DNA of 64,000 nt from Dermanyssus gallinae (Eukaryota; Arthropoda; Arachnida; Mesostigmata; Dermanyssidae): positions 7,501-71,500 of the forward strand of contig QVRM01002143.1 of assembly GCA_003439945.1 (NCBI GenBank), in the 5' to 3' direction. Position 1 is the first letter of the stretch. Each line of letters opens with the position of its first letter. Shown piece by piece: positions 23,097 through 35,675 of the stretch. Both the position numbers and the translations under genes were made by a program. A model generated the notes under the pieces. It had not been told where the DNA came from, did no database searches, and saw only the letters and a list, made by a program, of their open reading frames with translations.

Positions 23097-25099
23097 CCGT
23101 ACTTAGGTGTACACACGCATCGAGTGCTTAGAGAAGATCGGTATAAAATAAATATTAATTAGCATCCTCCTAAGGTATGTCTGTCGTTTTGGTCTTGATC
23201 GTAGAATTGTTGTTGCAGACAGACAGACTTCGGTTTGGGTTAGATTTTGATGTCCAAGTTTAGACGGGACCTCTTGGTAAGAAAGTCTGTTAAGTCTATA
23301 GCACTTTTTTTTAAAAATTAAATACATTTTCGCACACGTTAGATTTTACGAGTCAGTGTGATACACCATTTAAGCAATGTTAGAGTTACAGGTAATATCT
23401 ACTAAAACCTAACCCCTTTTCGCTTCTTATCGCCGAACTACGGGCATATATTACGTTGTGATTGTATTCACTGTCCTGTGTCTTTAGAAACGACAAACAG
23501 CATCGTCATCAAATTAATTTCACTTATATTGAGTCAGCTGCCCTTGGCATGTCATTCGAGAGAAGAAGTGCAACGATTCCTTCGTAACGACCAGGGAGAC
23601 GGATGCCTGATACTTCGTACGTGCTCGAGAGTATTGTCGACAGATTTTGACTCTTTTGTTAAGCTTGCCCGGCTTTGATCGAAAATATTGCATATTTAGT
23701 TGGGCTTTTTTTAACATAAAATCCTTGAGAAAGCATGAATTGGCCAAGCACAGAACCCAACTGCGCCATTTAAGGGTATATCTTTTTCTATTACGTTGCA
23801 TGTATACGTTTGGCATTCGAACACAAAAGAAATATTCAATAATACTACTACTACTGCTACTACGAGCTGTCTCTGCTTGACATTGGCCATATTTCCTGCA
23901 TTTGGTGTTGTCGTCAGCTTGACTCAATTTAGACGTGGGCTTACTCGCCTCCTTGGATGGACCATTTTTTTTTGTTTCCAATTCTGTGTTGATTTACTTA
24001 TTTTATATATTTTCTAAAAAATTGCTTTATTAAACAGTAATATGAATAATTGTATAGTTTTCGGGTTATTCCAGAAAGCAATACCTTGTCTGGGTGCGTT
24101 CCGGAGAACGGTTGCCTTCTTCAGAGTCCCTTTTGCTACTTGTGTGATTGTCCGCCCCAAATACCTCGGGTTAGTAAGGGCAAAAATCGTTGTTTTTGGC
24201 ATTCGATCAGCCGTTTTGGAGATATAGCTTCTTTCCTGATGCTTGTTTTTAACTTTCACCTCCAAGTAGTAGTACTGTTTGCGCGGGTCTGGGGCCTCTT
24301 TTCCCCTGTACTGGTTGCTAGCAGTAGACGGAGTTGCGTCAAAGATACTTGGTCTTATCCCTGGTATGCTGCAATCAATGAGAATTTACGGCGATATATG
24401 AGATTTGACTTTTTTTTTATCCAACCATCAGATTAGAAAACACGACCAGAGCAGTCTTACGTTTTGATCCAAGTTACAAAAGCCTCCTAAATCGTATCCG
24501 CAAACCCAGATGCCTCGCCGAGGTTCTTCGGCTTCAGACGGCTTGGTCACCTACGAGAAACCTTTTCCAGCGAACCTTTCATGATGAACCTTACCTTGCC
24601 AAAGTTTTATTTCGCAGCCTCCAAATTGTATTTGAATGCAAGAGCCCAAACCAAAAATCCGAAGTCAACGTTGATTTCACTATACGAAAGCAATAATAAA
24701 CAAAGCGTAGAAAAACGGGTTCAACCAGATGCCGCCATTGGGTGCTACTGAAGTCAAGATTAATGGTTGCAGCTAAGTTCAAAAAACCTACTGTGATACG
24801 CGCAAATATTGTTAACACCGTTATGTAAGAACAGTATCAATCCTTCTAGGCAATATATGTAAACGTATATGTATATATGCGCATGCGTTTAGAGTTGTTA
24901 ATCGATACTCACCAAAAAGAGAATACATCCAATATATATATATATACACATATGTCAAAATATATCAATTGTTCAGCATCGGGTTACACTTATATTTAGA
25001 TTTATAGTATGCTCTCCAAACTTGAGGCATAACAATTATAATGCAAAGCATGGCGTCTACTAAGTTTTCTTGAAGCATGCCTAAGGTGTATGTAGTCTA
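23097..25099. other. No supportable gene
   Basis: Several overlapping ORFs of 60-153 codons on both strands between 23478 and 24436, none with a recognisable domain. A possible conserved non-coding or unknown repeat lies at 24040-24260, where both strands stay open, but I cannot name it. Confidence 0.4.
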
Positions 25100-28095
25100 G
25101 TATTTTTTCTGACTAACTGGGAAATGCGGTACGCACACACGGACACCACCGCAGGAAACTCGTCTGCAAGTGTGGGCCGGTAGTGTGGGGCTCCAACCCA
25201 CTAAAACCAGTCATGTCCTAATCCCCCAATCGATCGGGAACTGCATAAGCATAACTTCAAACGATCGAAGGGGGAGAGTTGTTTAAGCATTTAGCTATCC
25301 CGGGATGCCCCGCGGGATGATGTCGTGCAGTAACGGTTTTTCTTCTCCTTGGCGCGCATGATGTTTTCCATAATGCTTGCAATGCTAGTCCAGTCGTCGC
25401 GTGACTTAATCATAAGCTGTATGATTGTTCCAAGGGTGCCGTCTTCAGCCCTAGGTAGACCCGCACGCTGAGCGGCCCATTCCGGGCACCACAAAATTGT
25501 ATGTTCAGGCGTATCCTCTGATTCGCTTTGGCAGTACTTGCAGAAAGGAGATGTGGTTTTCCCAATTCTGAACAAGTATGACTGGAAATCACCGTGTCCT
25601 GTAACGACCTGAGTGATGTAGAACGTCAACTCGCCACCTGGCCGGTACATCCAGGCCCTGATATCCGGGATCAGAGTCCTTACCCGGTACCCGGGCGCTC
25701 CGTCCTGAATGGAATCCCATTCGACCTGCCAAATGTCAAGTGTGATATTCCTTTCCTCCGCCTTTTCCTTTTTCGGGTCTTCCCATAAGCGGCGTCGTTC
25801 ATTTGCTTTTAGGTCCCAGGGGACTGTACTAGCCAGAACAAGAACGGCCGCTGTGCTGACTGTTCTATAGGCCATCGTGATACGCAGAGCAGCCACTCTT
25901 TGGGCTTTGCGCAGCGTTGCCCTATTGTTGGCTGTAGACAGTGTGGTTGACGGCCACACCGGAGCTGCAAGTAAAACTATGGACTCAGCTACCGACATAA
26001 TAAGGCGTCTTCTTGACTCCCGTGGGCCATAGTTGTTTGGCATCAGCCGGGCTATCTTGTGTGAGACCTTAGTAGCCTTTTCTGCTGCAAGACGTATGTG
26101 AGGTGTGCCCCGTAGTCCCCTGTCTAGGTGCATTCCAAGACAGCGGGCGGTGTTGACAATCTTGATCTCCTGGTCGTCTAGGATTAGTTTCAAGGAGGTG
26201 CACTTCCTTGGCCCGATTAGGAGGATGCCCTCGCTTTTATTCGGCGCCAGTGTCAGGCCAACCCCCTTCATCCAGCCAGCGATCTCAGCCAGGGCTCTCA
26301 GTTCTAGTTGCTGGGGTGAGCTGGCCTGGACCACAACTGCGAGGTCGTCCGCATATGCCAGCAGTTCAGTGTCTTCTGGAAGGTCGTCTAAACGTAAGAC
26401 GTCATCGTACGCCAGGTTCCATAGAAGGGGTCCTAGGATCGAGCCCTGGGGAACCCCGGCCGTCATGTCGAACTCGAAACCCTCACTGACTATGCGCCTC
26501 TTGCTCAGGTAGGACGAGATTGCTCGGCGCAGGTAGGGCGGGACTCCCTTCTTGAGTAGTGTGTCCAAGATTACCTTTCAGGGCAGGCTGTTGAATGCGT
26601 TTTTAACGTCCAGCAAAACAACCAGTAGCAAGCCTCTAGTACGGAGCGGGGACTGGCGCAGGGCTTCCGCCTTAGTAACCACCTGCTCTATCGCTGATAG
26701 GACTGATCGGCCCTTCCGGAATCCGTATTGTGTTGGCGAGAGGAGGCCGTGCTCTTCTGCAAAGCACCGCACGCGGGACTCTAATATTGATTCTATGCTT
26801 TTGGCTAGCGTGCTAACCAGGCAGATTGGCCTATAAGAGTCAATCCCTTTCGGGTTGAGTACCAGATCCGCTTTCTTCCGGGCCATGGGGAAGGAGCCGC
26901 TGCGGAGAATTTGGGTGGCTACAGTGGCCACTACGTCAGGAAATTCTTTAAAGAGTACTTTCGTGGCCGAGACCGGAATGCCATCTGGGCCTGGTGCCTT
27001 ACCGGCCTTCAATCTTTCCCCCGCAGCGAGTACCTCTGCCGGGGTCACCTCTGGGATGTAATCCTCGGCCGTTACTACTTCATACAAAAACCGGTCGAAC
27101 GGAGGATGTTGAGGGAAAAGCTTGTTAATTACTCGGACACGTTCATCAGGGGAAAGATTTGCCTTTTTTCTGATTCCTGGTACGCCACGTATCAGCTTGT
27201 AGGGCCGGCCCCATGGGTCCTCCTCTAGCTCTGATAAGAACTCCCTCCAGCAGCGATATTTGCTCTCCATTATAGCTTTGCGCAGACAAGCCCCGAGGTG
27301 CTTAAAATCACAATAAAGGTGTACGACACAAGCCTCATCTATGTTGCTGCGCCTTGCCCTGGTGGCTTTTCTTCTGGCCCAGATGCAGCGTCTACGGGCC
27401 AACGCAATTTCCTCGTTCCACCAGTATTTTGGTAAGACAAACCGGTAGCGCATAGAGTGTCCGCGGTCTTTGAACGGCTCGCTACAGACCTCTTGCAGAA
27501 ATTTTTGCAAGTCCTGGGCGCACTGGGGTTTCCCTCTTGAGTCTAAAATCTTTGTCAGCTTGGCCCGAAGCGTTTTGTTATCTTGCGGCTTCCACTTCGG
27601 TGTCCTTGTTAAAAACGGAGAGGGTGTTAAAGTGGTTGTTTTACTGACGTCATATTCTATACAGTAGTGGTCGCTAAGATTTTCTTCGTCAAGCAGTACG
27701 GTCCAGTTTAAAATTCTAAAAGCATGCTCGCATTTGCAGATTGTCAGGTCTATGTGCGTGTGTATGTGGATTCCATTCGCCAGAAAAAACTACCAGTGGC
27801 AGTGAGCACTCCTTAGCTGACTACTCCATGTCTTGTAGCATTCCTACGAGGTCTTCGAGCGTTCCGTTAGGGCTGCTATAACATGAGTAAAAGCGGCCAA
27901 TCCCGTCTATGTCAATCCACGAGAAAGATGAAGCCGCACCTCTGCCGGTTTCTCGGTAGCAGTTTAACGTGTTTTGAATTATACACGTGTTTCTCCGGTC
28001 GTCTACCACCCATGTTGATAGGTTTCTTTCAGCCAGTTTAACGTTTGGCTCACTTATAAGAGAGATGTAGTCTAGTATCTAGAACACACTTAAGA
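25100..28095 (-). pseudogene. R1-like non-LTR retrotransposon, 5'-truncated, near-complete RT
   Basis: Minus-strand element encoding endonuclease, reverse transcriptase and C-terminal zinc knuckle. The 5' end begins inside the apurinic-type endonuclease (SLISEP at about 28050; GRFYSCYSSPNGTL at about 27860). The endonuclease has lost its middle and changes frame near 27830, then resumes with LSDHYCIEYD at about 27665. From 27780 to 25291 one frame is open except for a single TGA at 26578-26580, which sits exactly where family members have Trp (NAFNSLP-W). RT motifs follow in order: GPDGIPVSA, YRPICLVSTLAKSIES, YGFRKGRSVLSAIEQV, DVKNAFNSLP, VPQGSILGPLLW and the catalytic AYADDL (YADD at 26344-26355). 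The C-terminal CKYC-x-HxxxxC knuckle lies near 25510. The 25100-25290 segment is probably 3' UTR. Without the TGA and the endonuclease deletion it would look recently active. Confidence 0.88.
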
Positions 28096-28479
28096 TAATT
28101 AAGTAGTTTACAGGCTTGCAAAATATACTAGAATGAAGCATCGTTTGTGCAAAAAGAAGCTCTAGAATATGGATTTACTAATACACATTTGCTGTTTAAC
28201 TAAAGAGAGCATTCATCGATATTTTTCTCGAAAACTATCGATGACTGTCATTAAAACCATACAAGTTCGCTTTCTGTTAGAATATGTTTATTGCACCTAG
28301 ACATGCATGGCTATCCAGGCAAACCAGACTGTTGTGCTCAAATATGTATGTGGTTGAAGACTTAGTTGGTTTGACGTAAGCAGTATCATATTATTTAAAT
28401 TAGATAAGGCGTGTTTTGGTATGCTTTAGAATCGACGCAACGCCCCGTTTCAAATCGACATTTATTTTGCCAATCATAT
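28096..28479. other. No gene; short hairpin
   Basis: Between the LINE 5' truncation and the mariner relic. The only structure is an inverted repeat at 28214-28243 (14-base arms, 13 matching, 2-base loop). Confidence 0.5.
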
Positions 28480-29243
28480 TTGGAATAATAAAGGAGAGCG
28501 AATCAGCAAGTTTTCACTTAAGTTCACACTGTAAATACGTGGTACCGTCATTTTCGCGACGAACGTGAAGAGACTGAAGATGACGCCCTCTCGGGAAGGC
28601 CTTCGACGTCAATAACAAAAGAAAACATTGAAAAGTTTATTATATAGTAATCCACAATCGCCCAAATCGGGGCGACAACTGCGGAACTGTAGATATCCCG
28701 AAACAGTCTTGACAGATATTTCATGCGTCAGAAGACTGGCAACAAAGTGTATATCAAACACATGCATTATATTGAACTTTCAGCAAATGAATGAGTCATG
28801 GGTATGTGGTTTCGACTACTGGAAGGATTCGCACCAAAGCCCAATCCCTCTAGTGATGCTTCCAAGGGCAGAGTCGATCGAGAAAATTCAGGCAGAGCAG
28901 ATTCAACACGAAACGTCGTTTAATTATTTGTTTGGACTACAAAGGAACTACCTCACCTAGTTCGACGGTGAAGGAATACTACCGCGACATTTTAAGAATA
29001 TTGCGCGAGATTGTCCGACGAATGAAGAGACATCGTTTCAAGTCTATAGAGGTAAAGAAAAATTCGCCGGAGCAGTTCAACTCGATTCCGAATGTCGCGT
29101 TTAAATGTGTTTTCGAAGAGTAGAAACAAAGGTAGCACACGTGCACGGCGGAAGCTGTTTTGTAGGGAACAAAAACACTTCGGAAGTTTAAATAACTGTT
29201 TTCTGTTACAAATATGCATCACAACTTTTTGATATGCCCTCTA
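28480..29243 (+). pseudogene. Mariner-family transposase relic with 3' terminal repeat
   Basis: From 28540 the plus strand reads WYRHFRDEREETEDD then LSGRPSTS, the linker between the two N-terminal helix-turn-helix regions of mariner transposases. It continues to a TAG at about 28645. In another frame ESWVCGFDYW (about 28795) matches the block holding the first catalytic Asp (normally DESW; here NESW, so Asp is replaced by Asn). EYYRDILRILREIVRRMKRH follows at about 28975. The HDNAPAH and final DD(E/D) blocks are missing. The end 29219-29243 (cacaactttttgatatgcc) resembles a mariner terminal inverted repeat and pairs with the start of the relic at 5859. Dead by several frameshifts and a 3' deletion. 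Confidence 0.7.
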
Positions 29244-31357
29244 CATCAAATTATAGCCATGTACGCTAGATCCGTATACATACGTGAAAATAGTTAAAGC
29301 GTTTTAGCCTCTTCGCTCCACTGATGAACATATGAACGATGAGCGAAAGCGACGATGTTTGAACAGGGGACGCGCTCCCCTTGAAACTAGCGACCGTCAT
29401 CGAAGCACAAAGCTATAGACAGGCTCAGGAATCAGAAGTGGGAATAAGTGGGCAGAACGGCGGGGCACCGAGCCACCGAGTGTGATTGCAAACGGCACAG
29501 TCAGGACAACGCAAGGCTAGGCGGCATTATTAATCTGGTGTCTCTCTCTGTGTGCTTCTTGTGCCCTAACCAGCACATAGATTATTCTTATGGGACTGTC
29601 GGATGTCTCGACGACTGCGGGAAGTTGGCCCGCCCCCGAATATATCATCATCGATAGAGAGAGATCGGTCGAAGGGTGATAGTATGGATTGGGAGTAAAT
29701 AGGGCCTGGGGACTGAAGGCTGGAGATCGTCGGACAGATAGAGATGTGAGAGATTGAGATTCGGTCACGTCCGGCGGGAGCTCCAGTGGGAACTCACGCG
29801 CTGCTCCTCTTGGACCTCGAGTTTGCCGCACTGCGGTAGATGAGCGGATCCCGCTGACCGGTCAGAACATTGCGAGGAGAGTGCAGCAGAGTGCGATCCC
29901 CTGATGTTCTCTTGCCGCCCACACTCGCCAAGTTACTGGCAAGTCTCACTCACACTCGTCATTGCGTCTTGCTTGCACGCTTGTGCTCTAGCTGTTCGTT
30001 GTTCGCTTCTTTGCTGACCCCTCTGCATGCAGGTTCCCCAGCATGTAATAAAATCATAATAATAATAATAATAATAATAATAGCAACCCTTACCGCCTCC
30101 GCTGTTTACCATGCCTAGCAGCCAAGTCATCGCGCTCGATGTGATAGCGACGCCGCCGCCGTCGCCACCACTGTCCCACTTGATGTGGACAACAGCCAGG
30201 CTAGTAGTGGCCCGGCCGGCCGTCGGATGTGCCCGTTTATCTCATTTATCAGGGATATTGACACGGGGACTCTGAGGACGACGTCCTCGGCCGGCCATCG
30301 ATAACGGACGCCCCCTTACATTCCACCCAGGCCCTTGCCGCCCCCTTCCACCCGCCCGCACGGCTGCCCGCCGGCTCGCCCGCACAGGCCCACAGGCGGC
30401 ATCCGCACCGCTTGGCAAGGTTCACATGCGGGCGGCCTCTTCGTTTTCCAGCAAAATAAATCGGCCCCGAACCAGGCACAAAGCAAGTAGTCGTCACCCA
30501 TCCACCCCTTCTCTAGTAGAAGCAGTAGTAGCCGCCCCCAAGTTACTGCAAGCCTTATGACCTTAGGCCTGTCTCTCCTCTTTAGGCGGAACACAGTCGA
30601 AACGAGGCAGACAAATAGAGCGGGCTGCAGGACAACAAAATGACGAGAAGGTTACCTGTGTTGGCAGCAAAACGTCCGAACACATGGAAAGCCTTTGCGC
30701 CACAGTCCTAGCATAGAGGTGCAAACGTTCTAGCTGACTTCGTCGCTATCAGGTGTCGCCATCGAAATCTGTCAAAGGCCTTTGTCGAGCAGACATTAAG
30801 GTGATGAGCAAAGCAGCAGTAAAGAGTCAATATCACGCTGCGGATATCTGCTGCGTCGGCTGTGCTATCATCGGCTGTAGACGCGCACGGGGCACCTTCA
30901 TCATCTACCGATGACAAATCTGCAACAATGACAATGCACCGATATTTTTTCGTGGTTCTCGTCTTCAAATGTAAAGATAGACTACAAAACCTCTGCAGAA
31001 GATCAAATTGCTAGATATACTATTAGAAAACTCGGATCGATCGTAGCTTCTCGGGCTTGGATACAAATTATTTAGAGTAAACGGAAATAATTTAGTGATT
31101 CGAGTAATATATTCAGAGAATAAAAATGATTCTATGTAGCGTTTATAAACAAACGATATTTGAAATATGTATTATTATACGCGAAGCGTTGCTATTATGT
31201 TTACAAATGTACGTGAAGTATTTTATTTGCAACTGTATGAACAAATATTGCTACCAAGTACACAAAAGGCAAGTGCCCAAGTCGGTGTAATACGCTCTCC
31301 TATTGATATTTGTTTTGTTTGCCATCACCTTTTGTTGCTCTGCACTAATACGTTATC

Positions 31358-31406
<49 letters not shown>

Positions 31407-33124
31407 ATATACCCTATTCTCTCTATCTGACGTTATAGAATATGACGTCGGGCTCCGTCCAAATACCGCTTCACTCCGCGTGCTTTGCACGATCGTTCTG
31501 CGCTGCCGCCGAGGCCACAGCAATACAAATGGCAAATGATTCAAAAATAATGATACACGTCATACCGGCAAAGGGTCACGGGTGTGCGGCCGTCCATCGG
31601 TTCGTCTGTATTGGTCCACCACGGGGGAGCCAAGTTGGACATAGGACTACATTCGGCAGACCTTGGAGGTTCATCAGGGGTTCTGTGCGGTCTGTGGGGG
31701 AGGAATGGGGCGAGCAACCTTCCTGCCTCCTTGCCGCCCGGCTAGTGACAAAACGCGGGCGGTAAATAGGCGACGGCAGCAGCAGCGCCGCCGACGACGA
31801 CGACGCTCTGGCCTGGCTATTGTGGTAATGCTGCTCGCCTAGCTTTTTTTCCTTTCACGAATTCCATGTACGGCGGTAATCGTAGTAGCAGCAGCAGCTC
31901 CTTCGAAGCAGCTCCGCTGGATTCTGTGCCGACTGCTGCTTGTGGTCATAAAAACCAACCAGCGATAAAAATTATCATTTGTAACAATTAGAAGCGCCAC
32001 AAACGCCGGCCTCTACCACCACCACCACTACTACTACCACTGCTAACAGCGCCGGCACGATCACGACCGCCAACCAGGCGAGGCCTGCACGAGAACGTCG
32101 GTAACGGGCAGTAACTAGGCGGGGCAAGCAAAGCGCTGCTGTGCGACGAGAGGAGAAGGAAAACACAAGACGAAAAAAGCGGCAGAACGGGAACGTTCCA
32201 AAGAGAACGATCCGAAAAGCTGGCGCACCAGAGAGAAGGGCGCGGAAAAGGGCGGCGCAGCGAAATGAAGGGAAATGTGAACCAATTGGAGAGAACTGAT
32301 TGGGAGAGGAAAGCCAACAGAGAAGAAGTAGAATTAGAGAGAGAAAAACAACGAAAGAGAGAGAGGGTGGATGCAAAACAAGAAGAAAGGGAGAGAGGGA
32401 GAAATACGCCATCTATGCCAGTGGCACGGGCGCGACAACCAGAAAAAGCACTCCCTGCCCCCCGCGTCGCTTCCCGACAGGACCCAATAAACAGCCGCCT
32501 TTCTCAAAAAGACCCAGTCTGGCCAAGCTTGACACTAGAACGCATCGTAATACCCACACCGTTGTTGTTGGACCCGTTGCCGCCGCTGCTGTGTCCAGGA
32601 CGGCCTCTGGTCACCCCATGAACAGCCGCGACACCACCACCATTGCCACCTGGAGCAAGCGCTCGACTCTTCACCAACGGGGAAACGGTACGACGTGCGT
32701 GCGAAACGTTGCTCTGCCCTCACGTCTCTGCCCTGCAGCTACCCCCCCCCCCCCCCCTGCTTAAAGGAAAACACAAGTCCCAACAAGATAGCGCTGACTT
32801 CTTACTCTTCGCTACTCTGCTGCGCCCGGAACGGGGCAAGGGGTTCAGCTTACCTGATTCACTGGCGTGGCAACATTTGTTAGCCGAATGATCAGACGTG
32901 TACGTTTAGCGTTGAAAATCAGACCTAAATCTCTTGGATTCAGCAATTTGCCCGTTTGTCTTCATGGTGGTAACACTTGTCCTAACAGTGTGTATATGTA
33001 TAAATATACGTTAGTTGCTGTACAACGTAAAAATATAACTTTGTTTGACTGCAGTTATATGGACAGACATGTTCAGATATCAAAGATTTCCCCTGTATTT
33101 GTGGCGGCATGGTTGCTAATTCAC
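29244..33124. other. No identified gene; GC-rich segments with triplets
   Basis: GC-rich segments at about 29850-30600 and 31440-32750 alternate with AT-rich sequence. An AAT microsatellite lies at 30056-30082, (TA)22 at 31360-31404, CAC/TAC triplets at about 32005-32045, and a C16 run at 32742-32757. ORFs up to 154 codons overlap on both strands without recognisable domains. These could be promoter, UTR or intron parts of a host gene, but I see no conserved exon. Confidence 0.4.
31360..31404. repeat. (TA)22 microsatellite
   Basis: Pure alternating AT tract. Confidence 0.97.
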
Positions 33125-33252
33125 AGCGGCATTTTTTTATCATCAATTGTAAATGAGAAGCGCTCAAATAAGCCAACAATAGGGATCAAACTGGCGACAC
33201 CCCGGCAGATGGCAATCGTGACTAGCCCACAACTCCTTGATCACGCCCGCAT
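33125..33252 (-). mobile_element. tRNA-derived SINE, family B, second copy
   Basis: On the minus strand the head reads GGCGTGATCAAGGAGTTG with CCATCTGCCGGGGTGTCGC and then AGTTTGATCCC as B box. It aligns with the SINE at 5072-5297 over about 75 bases, notably GCCATCTGCCGGGGTGTCGC against GTCATCTACCGGGGTATCGC. Its head abuts short TA sequence and then the plus-strand LINE fragment at 33260. No target-site duplication was identified, so the left border is approximate. Confidence 0.6.
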
Positions 33253-33259
33253 ATACATA

Positions 33260-34449
33260 TATATGCAGTATTCTCCTCGAAGACATCGGAGAAATACTAG
33301 CGCGGAAGGGGCAATTTCTATACGCAGTTTTTGTGGACTTCAAGGCTGCGTTTGACTGAGGTTCAAGATCATTAGTGTTGGAGAAACTCGCCTCACTGGG
33401 GGTGCCCTGCAGGATACTCGGATTTATGATGGACATCCTACAGAAAAACTCGATAACAATAGACGACGGAGTAGCAGAGCATCCAGGACTAGAGCAAACC
33501 ACCGGCTTTGCCCAGGGAGATAACTTAAGTCCCCTCCATCAAAAATCGTCATCGGAACGTCAACCTACTTCTATACGCCGACGATCTTGTTTTATACAGT
33601 ACTAGCCGATTCCACCTACAACAAGCGCTTGCATCACTAGTACAGTATATCAGTACTGTGGGCAGATCCTCACGTATGTTAATCACTTTACGTACCTCTG
33701 GCTAACAATTTCCTCTACAGGCAGGTCGTATGCCAGACGTATCTCCGAACGAGTTAGGAAGGCTTTGGTTGCCTCTTTCTTGAATAGAAAACTACAAGTG
33801 ATGTTCGTTCGCACCGCTATTGCGCTCTTCGACATGAACATCGCACCTATTGCTTCGTACGGCATAGAGGTCATCTGGACGAAGCTAACGCCGGTAACCT
33901 GGCTACCCTTGATGAAGTTAAATCCGCGTTTCTGAAGCGAGTGCTTGGGGTGCACAGCTCAGCTCGGAATAGACTCGTGTACTTGCTGGCGGATACCCCG
34001 CTGTCCGTGGAGAACCTGAACAGGAGACTAAATCTCCCTGCGACACCAGGATACGATCGTTTCATCAGTGAATACGAAGTTAAAATAACAGAAACTGATC
34101 CCGAGTTTTACATAGTTGGGGTAATGATATCAGATTCGTGGAAAGATGTAGGTAGGACTAACTGCCATATTGTTACACGATTTGCAGTGCACGGGTATCA
34201 CCACGTCGTGTGTCGCACAGTGGGATTCCATGAACCGAATGAATCTTGTGTTTGTAGAAATTGTAACAATCCATGTTCAAAGTATCACGCCAGTCACTGT
34301 AAATTGTTCGTGTCGTTATCACGATTGGCGAATTCTTCTGATAGCTTACGGCTGTATATATGTGTGTTAAGGCTTATTTGTCGCCAACGTGTTTGTTTGT
34401 ATAGGTATATATTAGGTATTGTTTTTACCCAACGTGGTGTGAAAATAAA

Positions 34450-34452
<3 letters not shown>
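33260..34452 (+). pseudogene. LINE reverse transcriptase and C-terminal domain, 5'-truncated
   Basis: Plus-strand non-LTR fragment. It starts in RT with FVDFKAAFD at about 33332, followed directly by a TGA stop, then LEKLASLGVPCRILGF and TTGFAQGDNLSPL (33495-33530). LLLYADDLVLYS follows near 33575, with intact YADD. After a deletion the palm-to-thumb part reads YLWLTISSTGRSYARRISERV. A frameshift at about 33890 leads to DEVKSAFLKRVLGVHSSARN and a long C-terminal part ending with a possible zinc knuckle CRNCNNPCSKYHASHC (34255-34305). An AATAAA-like site (34444) precedes the (TA)n tail. Jockey- or CR1-like clade is possible, but I cannot place it. The same family recurs at 11.1, 35.4 and 55.8 kb. 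Confidence 0.75.
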
Positions 34453-34508
<56 letters not shown>

Positions 34509-34513
34509 ATATA
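34453..34513. repeat. (TA)n tract at LINE 3' end
   Basis: About 30 TA units with one TTA interruption, directly after the 3' end of the LINE fragment. Confidence 0.97.
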
Positions 34514-35339
34514 GACGCTATCAAGCGCATTACCTCTATGGTTTCCTTAATTTAAGAATCCCTGAGGTAAACACCAAAAAGATCTACCCCATAAAGTTCA
34601 GGCGCAAAGGTCGACTGGCGATCAGCAAGATTATATATTGCAGCGGCTAACCTTTGGAGTTTGTTAATCCTTTTGCGTATCTCTACCCTTAGGTTTATAA
34701 TACGGGAAAAACGTTCACAGCTCGTACAAACGAAAAAGTGTCGCACCGTTTTCTCAGCAATAATGCTCTTCAGGCTAAGATCGTTCCGGGCTTGATGTAT
34801 GCGGTTGACAGGGTTGGAGCAACCTCACACAAGCAAATTGCAACCACTTAAGAAGCTTGCTTTTAATATTCGCAGATTTAATAAATATTTGCTTTAAAAT
34901 ATTAAGTTGCATGGGGTACTTGAATAGCGAGTTGCGTACTGCGAAACCGCGAGTAGGCACGGTCGGAGACCCTTTTCTATGCTGCTGAATTTTCCTTACA
35001 TGGGACCAGCAGATTCCAAACAGGTCGGAAATATTTGTGGAAGACGTTATTCTTGAAAAACATTTTAATACGACCAATGCCATATCATTTCGGAAAGCGG
35101 GCCGGCTAGAGGTACATGATGAATTAAGAATGGACTCTACACATCCGGGGTACATGAAGAAAATTTTCAACCACAAAATATTTCTGTCGCATCTACTCAT
35201 CATCACGGTTTATATTACTGAACGGGCGCGTAAAGGTTTAATCCAGCCAGCATCGAAATTGAGAAACCCGAGCTACTCTCCCTAAGTACGGTCCTCTGTA
35301 TATTCGCTTCGCACAAATGACCTCAAATGACGTTATACT
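34514..35339. other. Unresolved; complementary open frames on both strands
   Basis: A 143-codon minus-strand ORF (34775-35206) and an 82-codon plus-strand ORF (35037-35285) overlap antisense. The plus frame reads protein-like around 35037-35140 (EDVILEKHFNTTNAISFRKA). No domain is recognised. It lies between two pieces of the same LINE family, so an unrecognised part of a mobile element is a reasonable guess. Confidence 0.25.
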
Positions 35340-35650
35340 TATCTGGAAAAAATTAAGTTGCACCAATGGCCGCTTACGGCATAAAATTTATCTGAGATAA
35401 GCTCAAAGCAATCCGACTGCAGAAGCTCGATAAGGTCAAACCTGCATTTCCAAACAGAGCCCAGAGGACTACACACATGTTCCGTCCTACTTGCTTACAG
35501 GAACGCCGCTATTCGTCGGCGTATTAAAACGTCGGCCTACAATAGCTTTTATTTGCTAATATAAAGAGAAGGCGGACGAGGTGGATCTCAACGAGACTTG
35601 ACCCAGACTATCATCACAAAAGGCCAGAATTGCCCGCACATATTTTGCAC
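35340..35650 (+). pseudogene. LINE fragment, same family as 33.3-34.4 kb
   Basis: Plus-strand reading gives AAYGIKFI, a stop, DKLKAIRLQKLDKVKPAF at about 35370-35450, and after frame changes YKEKADEVDLNET and PRLSSQKARIARTYF. These match, in order, ASYGIEVIWTKL, LATLDEVKSAFLKRV and the ISEYEVKITETDPEF region of the element at 33260-34452. Only this C-terminal segment is present. Short and heavily mutated. Confidence 0.5.
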
Positions 35651-35675
35651 ACTACACAACACAACATGTTACACG

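Noticed and set aside
22648..23106. 152-codon plus-strand ORF
   Set aside because: The second half is Tyr/Ile from (TA)n and the first half has no recognisable domain.
25150..25215. tRNA-like GGGTTGGAGCCCC on the minus strand
   Set aside because: It lies in the probable 3' UTR of the R1-like element and lacks an A box.
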